Shown here piece after piece: positions 1 to 11,802 of a DNA stretch of 64,000 bases. Numbering within the stretch: the first letter of the stretch is position 1; each line of letters starts with the position of its first letter. The notes under the pieces are model-generated. The model was not told where the DNA came from. It did not search any database and saw only the letters and a program-made list of their open reading frames with translations. This DNA is from Eucommia ulmoides (lineage: Eukaryota; Streptophyta; Magnoliopsida; Garryales; Eucommiaceae). The translations under genes and the position numbers were made by a program. The DNA is taken from the NCBI GenBank assembly GCA_016647705.1, contig CM028332.1:28587300-28651299 (forward strand). The letters run 5' to 3'.

Positions 1-1424
1 GTGTTGAATTCAACTGTTCCAACTAAAATATATTTCCCTCAACAACCCCTAGTCATATCGAGTTTAGGAGTAAAACGCACTATGTGATATTCTAGACTTT
101 CGACATTCAATAATGGTAAACTCCTTTCTAGATCCTTTCAACATGTGTATGCGAAACTCAATAATATAACTATCCAACAACTTGATTGGATTATCCACCA
201 ACGAAACTCAAGACTTAAACCGATAAAGGATTAAGATATCCATATGCCTGACTGGGTTCCATTCTCCACTAATGTAGGCTTGGAAGTTCAACAAGATCAA
301 TAGGACTTGGTTCGGTTTGAAACATGGTTAGGGGTATATCGAGAATATAAAACAGGTTAATGTCGTTAACTTAACGATACCCAAAGTACAATGCTTGGCA
401 CACAATCACTTTCAAACCCACACAGATTAATTTGAAACAACCCTGAACATACATTTAAGAACTTCGTACTCATTTGTCAAAAGAAACGAAAATAGAACGA
501 TTTTTACATATGTTTTTTTTTTTGACATACCACACCCCCAAACTTATTCGATTATTACAATTTCACGGGTGTCGTTAAAACAAAAGAAAAATGACAAGTG
601 AATACTCGAATATCGAACCAATCAAAAGTTCTCCGTCAACCCAACTGCTCACTTCAAGTAGCATACACGAATGCTAACTTAATTCACTCAAATTTTGCCT
701 TTGGTTCAGCGATATCGGTTTGGAAAATGTTGAATTGGACAGGGTATTTGTTATGTGTTCAGAAATAAAACGACATTATAGGTTCGACAGGGTAACGAGG
801 GATAAACATATATCAAGGTAAGTTTCAAAGGCTCAAGTGAATCAAATGAATACCTAAATCACGTCTCCTGAACTATCCCGCCTAGGATTTCGTCTCAAGT
901 TTTCCCAAATCAGGTTCTAGAATCCCTTAAATTGTCATGAATGTGGCTAATGGATAATCGACCTCAAATCAATTGAATAGCTATACATTGAGTCTATGTG
1001 CTCGTGCAAGTAGGATTCACAATAACTTTTACCAAAATGACATGCCAAGCACACAGAACACACATGAATGGGCATTACCCTTGACCTCAACAAACAAACA
1101 GGGGATAATATCATCATCGAGTAATGGCCCAGATGAACACAAAACTCAGCACATACAACAACTACTACATACACAAACACATTTAAACTAATCTAAACAA
1201 TCATGCAAATAGTTAAATGAAACTAACACAATAAAATATACTAGTAAACTACATATAACCCCCAAACTTAAAACGGTCAGTGTTCATAATGACCCAATCA
1301 TCAATCTCAACATTTAGAATAAAGCATGCCGACGAAGGGGCACGTACCTGGGAGGCAAGATAATCTCGCCTCCAAATGAAGTCGACAGTGACGCATCTAA
1401 TTTATTTTAGACTTGGGTTGCCTC

Positions 1425-1439
1425 CCAAGGAGTGCTTGG
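1425..1439 (-). other. Conserved hairpin just downstream of the gag-like frame (element A)
   Basis: The arms CCAAG and CTTGG flank a five-base loop, and the segment lies inside the motif TTGGGAGGCAACCC, which is widespread after gag-like frames in plant Athila/Tat-type elements. Equivalent sites are seen at 14905-14920, 27833-27847 and, more degenerate, 33953-33969. Its function is unknown; a cis-acting RNA element is possible. Confidence 0.55.
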
Positions 1440-1497
1440 TTTATTATCCTCAGCCTGACACAGAAAAGTGCTCGTCAAAGAGCGGCTTCCGCCCATA

Positions 1498-1502
1498 GTA
1501 AG
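1498..1502 (+). repeat. Target-site duplication of the LARD, left copy
   Basis: The five bases GTAAG precede the 5' LTR and pair with GTAAA at 10756-10760 (four of five identical). Removing the element and one copy gives a sequence collinear with the unoccupied homologous site around 14975-15000. Confidence 0.85.
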
Positions 1503-1719
1503 TGTAAGACCCTGATGTTTTTATTTTAGACATATTTTAGCACATTTAGAAATAACAGGGTAGATGGTATTATCTATTATTTAAACTCAAAATTTTAGGG
1601 GTCAATTTGAGATTGGCAAAAGATTAAAATGAGAATTTGGGGCTAACTAAGAATCCAAAGAAAATTAAGGGATGGATAATGTAATTAGGAAAAAAAAATA
1701 ATAAAAAAAAAAATTAAGA

Positions 1720-1721
<2 letters not shown>

Positions 1722-1785
<64 letters not shown>
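1722..1785. repeat. (TA)n(CA)n microsatellite in the 5' LTR
   Basis: A TA run to about 1767 is followed by a CA run to about 1785. The corresponding tract in the 3' LTR (8253-8312) has a shorter TA part and a longer CA part, so it has changed since insertion. Confidence 0.95.
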
Positions 1786-3526
1786 TGTGCAAGCCGAGAC
1801 CATCCCCCAAAGCATGAACGGAGGCTGAGATCATCCCTAACGCACAATCGGAGAGACGGGACGGACGTGGCAGGGCAAGAATCAAGCTCACACCACTTCG
1901 TGCATGCATATATGTAGGTAAGATCTGACCAAAAAAAAAAAAAAAGAAGAAGAAAAAAGAATAAACAGAGCAGAGCGGTGAGGCAGAGGACTGGAGGTGG
2001 TGACGTCGGCCGACGGAGGGAGATCGTCCGCAGGGGATGTGGGTCTGTGTGTGAGGGTGTTCGGAGTGGGTGTGTGCGTGCCCAATTAATCCGATTATGT
2101 GGGTAGGTTGCTCCGGCCACGGGTGAGTCGCCGAAGTGGGTAGAGAGAGAAAAGTCCGGTTCGACGGTAGGGGCTGTCTGTCGACAGGTGATCGTCACCG
2201 GGTGTTGGTCGACTGTGCAGGTGGTGGTTGGTGAGTGTGGTGGTGTGAGTGGGTGTTCTGAGCAGTGGGAGTGGTGCGTGTCTTGACCGTCGCCGGAGTG
2301 GAGAGAAGGAGATGGCCTGTCGTTGCCCTGTTGTTAGTGGCTGTGGCATCGTGTTCTATTGAGTAGGGAGGTTTTCAGTGTGTGTTTCAAAGTGTGTGTG
2401 TGTTTCAGAGGTCGCCGAATGTTTGCTGGCGATAAGTTTAGAGAGAGAGAGAGAGCATCGTGTGTGTGTGTGTGTGTGTTATTGTGGGTGGATGGTGGGG
2501 GTGCATGGGAGGTGGACGTGGCGGTGTATGGGGTCGGTTGTCCGGCGAAGCATGTGTCCGGTTGGTGGGACGGCGAGGCGTGATCGACGGCGAGACCTTG
2601 TCGTCGGCAGCGTGACAGAGGAAAAACAGAAAAAAACTGTAACGCAAACCAGAAAAGAGGAAAAAAAAAAAGGAAAAAAAAAAAGAAAGAAGAAGGAAAA
2701 AAAAAAGAGAAAATGGGGAAATTACAGAAACCACCCCAAGAAAACCCAAAACCCATCTCGTGGTCGCCAAACGTTTCGAAAACAGGTGAAACTTCAATCG
2801 ATTATTAATTCTCGTTAAATTAAATTTTAGTTCGTATTATAAATCTTAAAATCATAATAATTTCGTGACGATTGATTAATTTTACGTACGTGGTACATAA
2901 AATTAGTAACGATTCAGAATGTAGGGTCTGCATTGCATGATTAGGATATTTTAGCTAAGATATTAATTTAGACCCTGCCGCTATTAGGTTCGCAGGCACT
3001 GGCGTCTAGATAGAGTGCAATCAGTGTCAGTTTTGCAAAACGGATATCGAGGTGAGTGTACTGTCTTCTTACCAAACTATTTTTCTATGTATATATGATG
3101 AAATATGTGTTTACTTAAATTGTATGAATTTGTAAATGATGTGGATCAAGCAGGATTTGGTTGAGTTGGTAAACTGAGTTTTTGGAAGATTTCGATGGTT
3201 TCCAAAATGAAACTGAAAATGAATTTTTATTGAATTTGATAAAATCAGACGGTGTTTTTAAAAGGAAATAGAAAACATCTATTCTCCTAAGAATGTCCGG
3301 TTTTCAAAAGGAAAAATAAAGGGTGGAAAAGTTGTTTTGAAAGAATCAGACGTTTTCTCTAAAAAAGAAAAGTGGGAAATATGCTTTTGGACTTAAAAGT
3401 TGGTTTTGAGGAAAAGAGATAGACGTGGTGATTTGACAATGTTGACCATATTTATTGAGTTGTGATTTGATGATGCTGTAGTTAGTTTGACAATGCCCTA
3501 GTATTTATTGGTTTCGATAGAGTGAG

Positions 3527-3644
3527 ATTATCCGCTTCGGCGGAGTGATGTTATCCGCTACGGCATAGTGATGTTTATCTGCCTCGGCAGAGTGATGTTA
3601 GACGTTTATACTGCGCAGTGATTATCCGCTTCGGCAGAGTGATG
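3527..3644. repeat. Tandem ~24-bp units in the 5' LTR (five copies)
   Basis: Imperfect units resembling ATTATCCGCTTCGGCGGAGT plus GATG repeat five times. The 3' LTR has four units (10051-10145). Similar CGG-centred tandem motifs are common in Tekay-type LTRs. Confidence 0.85.
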
Positions 3645-4253
3645 GGTGTTCGTAGGAAGGCATATCCTAGGGATGGTACGGTACCGTTGCAAACTCCCGA
3701 TCGTGAGATTAAAACGATCACTAGAGCTGGCCAGTGTGTGTGTATTGGAGGTGTGTGTTTGAGATGTGGTGTTTTACATATATTGGTTGATTTGATGTTA
3801 TTTATCATGATGTTTGGTAGGATTTTGTACTAGATGGGTGTGGAATTTATCTATATCGCTTTATTTTCATTGCTTATTTACTTATGCTTGATCCATACTA
3901 AATTGTGAAAAAATTTAGAACGTATTAATATTTAAAAAAATATTTTACTAAGAAGTCAGTACACTCGCAGGTACAACAGCTAGGAGTCGGTCCCCTACTG
4001 GCGCTAGGTAGAGCTACGTGATGAAGTCATATAGACGATTGAGAGAAGCTGTCAAAGGCGAACCTATAAAAGGTTCATGGATAAATACTTTTAGTTAATC
4101 AAATTTTGGGACGGGTGTGTCCCCCATAGTAGGTGTTTGTATTATACGATAGGTGTATATTGTCATTGATATTTAATTTGGGTATTGGTGATGTCATATT
4201 GTAGTCACGCCCGCCTCGGGATGATGGGTGTCCGGGACGGGTTGTGACAATTT

Positions 4254-4266
4254 TGGTATAAGAGCC
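4254..4266 (+). other. LARD primer-binding site (tRNA-Met type)
   Basis: TGGTATAAGAGCC differs by one base from the common plant initiator tRNA-Met primer site TGGTATCAGAGC and lies four bases after the 5' LTR. Confidence 0.85.
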
Positions 4267-6503
4267 TAGGTTATAGGTTCTGTAGACTTATCAGGAGAGG
4301 TGTCGGTAGAAGATCATGAGATAGGAGGACATGCCAGTCGTCTAGTTAGTAGGGGACATAAGATAGGGTGTCAATAGGTGAACTTGGCATGTGAGTGTTA
4401 GGTCTTTTATTTCATTAGTTGGTGCTTTGGCATGGTGCATAGAGAACTGTCTTTTTGGCAAGCAACGATATGACCACGTGGTGATATTGCTGGGAGGGAT
4501 GTCTTCCACAAGATAAGAAGGCTAAGTTAGAAAAACCACCAATTTACGTTGTTATCAATATACTAGATGATATGGCACACTTAAGTCAAAAATAAGAAAT
4601 AATATTCAAAGGGAGTAAATCGCTCTCTAGGCAATCTGAAAGGAAACTGTGACGTTACCGGACAAGAATTTAACTTGGTAACACTTTTTAAATTAATTAA
4701 TAGACGGAGTAACAATTGTGGCATATAGTAAGGTAATAGGAAATTATATATAAAAGTAGCCGAGGATTGTGGATCTAGGAGGATAGTAGGTGCGTGTAAA
4801 GATAATCCATTCGAATAAGTAATATAGAGTTACAGGTGGAGTCAAATTTGGGATGAATAAAAGTATGTATTGTTGGGAAGACATATCTAGTACCTCAGTT
4901 AGTCTTTTAGGGGGGGGTTTAGGAAGTTAGAAAAGTGTTAAGGAAAGGATATCACAAGTTGGTACGTAGATGCTGTTCAAACAAGTTTCGGCAGTGAATA
5001 CTGTGATAGCTAGGGATTTTCCCTATGTAGTATCGGGAATTGACAGGGTGCTTGTACGCGTGATTAGTAATTGTGGTTGCTGTTAAATAAGTTCCATAAT
5101 GATAAGGAGAGGAACGTTCGGCTCGTAAGTTGGTTATGTATACTGGTGTTAATAAATGTGAGAAACTGAGATTTAAAATTATAATCTTGGGACTTAAAAG
5201 GTGATTGCTATGGAATAGGAAAAAAATTAGGGGAATTAACGATTGATTATATTTAGTTGAATATGAATAATTTTGGGGGTGTATAAAAAAAAAAAAAAAA
5301 AGTATTAATTGTTGGATATTGGGAAATTGGAGTAAGTTTGTTTGCTGGTTAGGAAGTCTTAATAGAAAAGAAGGCATTACAATAAATTAGAATATCAACT
5401 AAACAATTTATGTAGACCTGGTATGTGCTTCCATAAAGATCCGATGTTGGTAACGTAAAAGTTAGAATGGATAGGTTGTTAAATAGGTTGCAACGAGTAA
5501 GGAATTATGTCAGATTTTTGAGAAGGGTATTTGTAATTGAAAATTTGAGATTGTGACGTGGTAACAACGGTGATCCGGTCGAAAGTAGAGAAGAGCATGG
5601 TGAACACCTCCGGAATATGTTAACTAAGGCGGTGGCTAGGGCAACAAATATGACTAGTACTCTTGAGGCATAGCATTCAAGTAAATCCAAAGGAAGTCGA
5701 AGTAGTGGATTGACGGAATATGAAGAAGGCCGAGAACATGTGATTGGAATTCGAAACTTTTTGGAGCCAGTAGAGATATATTCGTTCTAACATTTACTAA
5801 TGTAGGTGTCAAGTCGAGATCTTTGTAAGTCTATTAGGCAATTGGTCGGATGACCACTCTAACTGAGCTTATAAGTATGAAGCTGGTATTTAGCGGTTGT
5901 AGGGTAGTAGCGCAGAAGTTGGATGTCCAATTGGAAACGATTAGAGTGGAAGGGAATGAAGGTGGTCACAGTGCTGACTATAGCAAATATTTCAGGTCAA
6001 AATTGGTGAATTGGTTGTTCATACTAATTTATGGGTTAAGTTGAAGACCTTGTAAGTTTAATGGGCGGCTGGTCAGACAGTAACGCTGTTCGGTATGGAT
6101 TTTCACCATAGTGTAGACGTGTAAAGGCCGGATGCCCAGTTAAGAAGGTTTAGCAATACAGTGGAGATTGACTGTAGAACTGTTTAGTGGGTCTGAAGGA
6201 ATGATGAAGTTTGGAAATTACAAATAAAATGTGTAGGGTTGATAATGCCAATTTATAGATGAGACCTTAAAAGAGGTACATAAAATATGCAATACCCCCG
6301 TAATATTTACTATACTGTGATAGCGTAAATATGATTAGTAGATTGGAAGGGAAATAGAAAATCGCAGCATTTGTTATTTGGTGATTTGTTAGTCAAGGTA
6401 AGGTCGAGAAGTAACGAAATCTCTTGGTGGACTATTGTAGCCTTGACATATACCGGGAAAGAAAAGAGAGAGGAGTTCAAGGAGTGCTTTCCTGATGCGC
6501 ATG

Positions 6504-6541
<38 letters not shown>

Positions 6542-8024
6542 ATAGGATTGTTCGATTGCGTGATGCATCAATTTAATGCAAATTTTAAAATTTAGATGGG
6601 ACAAGATGTTTTTTTTCAAAAGGAGATAAGGATTAGTAATTCTAGGAATTTTATTAATCGGTTATTCGAAATTTTAGAATTTGAAATTCTGAAATCATAG
6701 GTGTTGGCGCCATATGGTGATCGGGACAATAATTGTTATCAACGTAAAATAAGTCAGTGTATAAACAATTCATGGGGGAAACTGAAGTGTTAAAAGCTGA
6801 TAGTTATTCGCACAAGCGGGTTAAAAATTTTCCATATTTCTTTAGTTGCCCAAGTGGAAGTTGATACGTTGTTCTAGTCATGGATCAATGGTTTATTAGG
6901 AAATACGATTCAGGTGTTGGGAGATATGTTGAAGGGTTGTATCGTGGAAGTTTCTGGTAAGAGGAATGGTTGTGCAATGTAAAAAAAAAAAAAAAAAAAC
7001 TGGTTATGCTAATAACTATCTTGTCGTCAATCGGGGTGGTATTGCATAAAGTGCTATATGAAAAGGATACAGGATCCCGATCTGATAGACTGAACGGGGA
7101 TAGGAAAACAAAACTTACGGGATTTAAAAATAGCCCGATACGACTATAATTTTATTGGAAATTGGAAGTTATTAAGATATCACGGGACATGGAGAATTTA
7201 AAATATCCTCGAGATGATATGTACACATGGTATAATACTTTGCAGTTAATAGCTAGTAGTTATTAGAATGTATCGTTTCTGCAGTGACTGGGGCGTACCT
7301 ATGTCTTGTGAGTCGTATATGTATGTGTATTTATTTGAAGCATGTTAGGCAAATGGAAATAAACTTGAAGCACATGACCATATCAGGGATTTGACAAAAT
7401 GTGGAAGCATGAAAGGAATTCTTATAGATTATTTGGTTGATACATATAAGTTGTAGTTATATGAGTTGGTGATATTTAGGTATTATGAATGATATCAATA
7501 TGAGTATTAAAGAGTTGAGATAGATATCGAGGTTAGTGATTGTTGAGTTATCGGTGCTTATGAGAATAGGGACGATGGTAGTTAGGTTAAGTGTTGAATG
7601 AAAATTATTATTGCAACGGGCAACTAGGAAATGTCGGATGAAATAGATAAACGTCGGTTACGACGGAATGAAATAGACTCAATGTACGGAAATACTTTCA
7701 GCAGGTAATGTTGTTACTGATTTTAATTTTATTAGAGTAACGCTGGGGAAGCAGTTAGGAACATGAGATTCTTTAACAAGGAGTGATTCATGTTAAGGAT
7801 AACTGATCAAGTGCACTTTGTTGGTTGGATGGTTATGATTTGACGAAAAAGTTGTTAATTATAAATTTTGGGCGATTTGTGATTTTGAGACCATATATAA
7901 CAATTGCTCTAGAATTAAGTATGACTAGCATCCCCGTGTGGTGCGACGCTGAATTGTTATTATTTTGACCAAAATTTTAAATCTCCATTGTTTTCAACGA
8001 AAATTTCGGGACGAAATTCCTTTT

Positions 8025-8037
8025 AGGGGGGGAGAGT
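8025..8037 (+). other. LARD polypurine tract
   Basis: AGGGGGGGAGAGT-type purine run directly before the 3' LTR, preceded by AATTTCGGGACGAAATT, a pattern characteristic of Tekay/Del elements. Confidence 0.85.
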
Positions 8038-8251
8038 TGTAAGACCCTGATGTTTTTATTTTAGACATATTTTATCACATTTAGAAATAACAGGGTAGAT
8101 GGTATTATCTATTATTTAAACTCAAAATTTTAGGGGTCAATTTGAGATTGGAAAAAGATTAAAATGAGAATTTGGGGCTAACTAAGAATCTAAAGAAAAT
8201 TAAGGGATGGATAATGTAATTAGGAAAAAAAAATAAAAAAATAAATTAAGA

Positions 8252-8252
<1 letters not shown>

Positions 8253-8312
<60 letters not shown>
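8253..8312. repeat. (TA)n(CA)n microsatellite in the 3' LTR
   Basis: A TA run to about 8287, then CA to about 8312; the counterpart of 1722-1785 with different run lengths. Confidence 0.95.
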
Positions 8313-10050
8313 GCATGTGCAAGCCGAGACCATCCCCCAAAGCATGAACGGAGGCTGAGATCATCCCTAACGCACAATCGGAGAGACGGAACGGACGTGG
8401 CAGGGCAAGAATCAAGCTCACACCACTTCGTGCATGCATATATGTAGGTAAGAGTTGACAAAAAAAAAAAAAAAAAAAGAAGAAGAAGAAAAGAGAACAA
8501 ACAGAGCAGAGAAGTGAGGCAGAGGACCAGAGGTGGTGACGTCGGCCGACGGAGGGAGATCGTCCGCAGGGGATGTGGGTCTGTGTGTGAGGGTGTTCGG
8601 AGTGGGTGTGTGCGTACCCAATTGATCCGATTATGTGGGTAGGTTGCTCCGGCCACGGGTGAGTCGCTGAAGTGGGTAGAGAGAGAAAAGTCCAGTTCGG
8701 CGGTAGGGGCTGTCTGTCGACAGGTGATCGTCACCGGGTGTTGGTCGGCTGTGCCGGTGGTGGTTGGTGAGTGTGGTGGTGTGAGTGGGTGTTCTGAGCA
8801 GTTGGGGTAGTGCGTGTCTTGACCGTCGCCGGAGTGGAGAGAGGGAGAGGGCCTGTCGTTGCCCTATTGTTAGTGGCTGTGGCATCGTGTTCTGTTGAGT
8901 AGGGAGGTTTTCAGTGTGTGTTTCAAAGTGTGTATGTGTTTCGGAGGTCATCGGACGTTCGCCGACGATAAGTTTAGAGAGAGAGAGCATCGTGTGTGTG
9001 TGTGTGTTACTGTGGGTGGATGGTGGGGGTGCATGGGAAGTGGACGTGGTGGTGTATGGGGTCGGTTGTCCGGCGAAGCATGTGTCCGGTTGGTAGGACG
9101 GCGAGGCGTGATCGACGGCGAGACCTTGTCGTCGGCAGCGTGACGGAGGAAAAACAGAAAAAAACTGTAACACAAACCAGAAAAGGGGAAAAAAAAAAGG
9201 AAAAAAAAAGAAAGAAGAAGGAAAAAAAAAGAGAGAAAATGGGAAAATTACAGAAACCACCCCAAGAAAACCCAAAACCCATCTCGTGGTCGCCAAACGT
9301 TTCGGAAACAGGTGAAACTTCAATCGATTATTAATTCTCGTTAAATTAAATTTTAGTTCGTATTATAAATCTTAAAATCATAATAATTTCGTGACGATTG
9401 ATTAATTTTACGTACGTGGTACATAAAATTAGTAATGATTCAGAATGTAGGGTCTGCATTGCATGATTAGGATATTTTAGATAAGATATTAATTTAGACC
9501 CTGCCGCTATTAGGTTCGCAGGCACTGGCGTCTAGATAGAGTGCAATCAGTGTCAGTTTTGCAAAACGGATATCGAGATGAGTGTACTGTCTTCTTACCA
9601 AACTATTTTTCTATGTATATGGTGAAATATGTGTTTACTTAAATTGTATGAATTTGTAAATGATATGGATCAAGCAGGATTTGGTTGAGTTGGTAAACTG
9701 AGTTTTTGGAAGATTTCGATGGTTTCCAAAATGAAACTGAAAATGAATTTTTATTGAATTTGATAAAATCAGACGGTGTTTTTAAAAGGAAATAGAAAAC
9801 ATCTATTCTCCTAAGAATGTCCGGTTTTCAAAAGGAAAAATAATGGGTAGAAAAGTTGTTTTGAAAGAATCAGACGTTTTCTCTAAAAAAGAAAAGTGGG
9901 AAATATGCTTTTGGACTTAAAAGTTGGTTTTGAGGAAAAGAGATAGACGTAGTGATTTGACAATGTTGACCATATTTATTGAGTTGTGATTTGATGATGC
10001 TGTAGTTGGTTTGACAATGCCCTAGTATTTATCGGTTTCGATAGAGTGAG

Positions 10051-10145
10051 ATTATCCGCTTCGGCGTAGTGATGTTTATCTGCCTCGGCAGAGTGATGTT
10101 AGACGTTTATACTGCGCAGTGATTATCCGCTTCGGCGGAGTGATG
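10051..10145. repeat. Tandem ~24-bp units in the 3' LTR (four copies)
   Basis: Counterpart of 3527-3644, with one unit fewer. The first unit looks like a fusion of two neighbouring units of the 5' LTR. Confidence 0.85.
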
Positions 10146-10755
10146 GGTGTTCGTAGGAAGGCATATCCTACGGATGGTACGGTACTGTTGCAAACTCCCG
10201 ATCGTGAGATTAAAACGATCACTAGGGCTAGCCGGTGTGTGTGTGTTGGAGGTGTGTGTTTGAGATGTGGTGTTTTACGTATATTGGTTGATTTGATGTT
10301 ATTTATCATGATGTTTGGTAGGATTTTGTACTAGATGGATTTGGGTGGAATTTATCTATATCGCTTTATTTTTATTGCTTATTTACTTATGCTTGATCCA
10401 TACTAAATTGTGAAAATATTTAGAACATATTAATATTTAAAAAATATATTTTACTAAGAAGGCAGTACACTTGCAGGTACAACAGCTAGGAGTCGGTCCC
10501 CTACTGGTGCTAGGTAGAGCTACGTGATGAAGTCATATAGGTGATTGAGAGAAGCTGTCAAAGGCGAACCTATAAAAGGTTCATGGATAAATACTTTTAG
10601 TTAATCAAATTTTGGGACGGGTGTGTCCCCCATAGTAGGTGTTTGTATTATACGGTAGGTGTATATTGTCATTGATATTTAATTTGGGTATTGGTGATGT
10701 CATGTTGTAGTCATGCCCGCCTCAGGATGACGGGTGTTCGGGACGGGTTGTGACA

Positions 10756-10760
10756 GTAAA
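10756..10760 (+). repeat. Target-site duplication of the LARD, right copy
   Basis: GTAAA, the partner of GTAAG at 1498-1502, with one mismatch. Confidence 0.85.
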
Positions 10761-11690
10761 TATCGTACAACACCACATATGGGTCTTGATTCAGTACGCC
10801 CTCAAGATTGGCGAAATTTGGCATTGATGGGCTTGAACTCTCAATAAGACTCATTTCCATCTCGTGTGCTTGGTTGACATGATAGAACGTTGCAAATGAC
10901 GGCGAAAGACAAGTAAACCACATCAGATCCTTGTAGATGTGATCGTCTTGGATCGGTGATGGCATCAGAAGGTGGATCTCCAATAGTGAAAAATCACAAT
11001 CATCAATCCATGCTTGGGTTCCCGTCTCATTTGAATAATCATCATTGAACTCACCCAAGCGCCTTCCACTCGTATCCGGTTCTTCGTGGTGGCTTTCAAT
11101 ACATATGGCGTTTGTATCCCTCAGTGCCACCACTTTTGACTCAGCCTCAATAAAGCAGATTAACTGACAGATTTGTGTCTGAAAAGATGTTACGATCGCA
11201 TCGATTTCGGCGCAAATCGTCCTAATATTGTCAAGATGATCATTGTGCTCATTTAACTGGTCATTCGTTTCCCTCCAGAAAGCCTAAGTCTCTCCCATAA
11301 CTACAGTAAATATCTCTTCTAGAGAGGGGGAAGACTCCTCCTGCTGGTTACGGATGTCAATCCATGGTGCCGAAACGATGGAACTATCCCCCAAACTTTG
11401 GTAGCTTGTTGAATAATTCTAACAGTGAAAATCATACTCCGCTATGTCTTCCAGTACCCAATAGGTTTCGTCCGTGGTTAATTGGTCAAAAGAGGTAATA
11501 CTGTTTCCTCTTTCAACCCAATTTCTTGTTGTGGCTAGTAACCCATCGATGAAGTTCAGTAGTTGACACTCCCTCGAGAAACGATGTTTCGAAAACCGAA
11601 TAAGAAACGCTTCGTATCAATCCCAAGCACAATAAAACAACTCAGAATCTTATTAAAAGAAATGCAACAATACTTGTTGATCTAACATCT
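10761..11690 (-). pseudogene. Element A gag-like region (Athila/Tat-type capsid fragment plus C-terminal region)
   Basis: Gag would form the structural shell of the particle. On the minus strand the part nearest the primer site (about 11690-11430) encodes a capsid-like segment, most clearly seen in the homologous copy at 15635-15900 (residues such as AWDRCKELL and DEAYLSLEDMA), which resembles the retrotransposon gag domain of Athila-type elements. Further on, 10761-11133 is open and contains residues EIHLLMPSPI and NFANLEGVLNQDPYVV, shared with 15009-15254. This C-terminal part matches no domain I recognise. The region is cut at its end by the LARD and is a broken fossil. Confidence 0.65.
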
Positions 11691-11802
11691 TTAAGTACCC
11701 TGCATGAAAAAAGAAACCACAAACAAAAATTATAAACAAAATAAATGCCTAAATTAAAATCAAGTTATTTACTCACAATATCAACAACAATCTAAAAACC
11801 AA

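Larger units (their letters stand above)
1..1502 (-). other. Element A internal region, distal part
   Basis: This is untranslated element DNA, homologous to 13161-13848 (element B) and to the internal regions of elements C (26246-28040) and D (32444-34265). Conserved islands include a short inverted repeat near 355-376, a block at about 1000-1160 and a small hairpin at 1425-1439. The end of the gag-like reading frame (minus strand, residues GRKPLFDE) lies at about 1450-1502 and is cut by the LARD insertion. Short ORFs here look incidental. Confidence 0.6.
1503..4249 (+). repeat. LARD 5' LTR
   Basis: This 2747-bp repeat pairs with 8038-10755. It contains a (TA)n(CA)n microsatellite near its start, a GC-richer stretch at about 1780-2600 rich in GTGTG runs, purine-rich tracts at about 2640-2710, and five tandem units of about 24 bp at 3527-3644. 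ORFs in the GC-rich stretch translate to low-complexity protein and are not credible genes. Confidence 0.93.
4250..8037 (+). other. LARD internal region, no recognisable coding capacity
   Basis: This 3.8 kb stretch runs between the primer site and the polypurine tract. I read all frames for gag, protease, RT, RNase H and integrase motifs and found none. The ORFs present are short. Contents include a (TA)n run at about 6508-6540, a poly(A) run at about 6980-6999, and a roughly 60-bp imperfect direct repeat (about 5810-5865 and 6038-6090). The first hundred bases after the primer site resemble a Ty3/gypsy leader. Confidence 0.7.
1503..10755 (+). mobile_element. LARD-type non-autonomous LTR retrotransposon with Tekay-like ends
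   Basis: Two near-identical LTRs of about 2.7 kb (1503-4249 and 8038-10755) start TGTAAGACCC and end TTGTGACA. They enclose 3.8 kb with a tRNA-Met type primer site next to the 5' LTR and a polypurine tract before the 3' LTR. The motif AATTTCGGGACGAAATT before the tract and the TGTAAGACCC start are typical of the Tekay/Del chromovirus lineage of Ty3/gypsy. No gag or pol domain is recognisable inside. Long LTRs plus a long non-coding interior match the LARD class. It is structurally whole, with a five-base target duplication, and inserted into element A. LTR divergence of a few per cent by eye suggests it is the youngest large insertion here. Confidence 0.88.
8038..10755 (+). repeat. LARD 3' LTR
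   Basis: This 2718-bp repeat is nearly identical to the 5' LTR. Scattered substitutions, microsatellite changes and one fewer tandem unit account for the differences. Confidence 0.93.

Noticed and set aside
1665-2756. Long minus-strand ORFs in the LARD 5' LTR (and copies at 8200-9323)
   Set aside because: The translations are low-complexity (runs of F, L, H, T, I-Y) from microsatellites and purine tracts, and they lie inside LTRs.
4952-5377. 141-residue ORF in the LARD interior
   Set aside because: It crosses a poly(A) run, has no recognisable motif and no support from a second copy.
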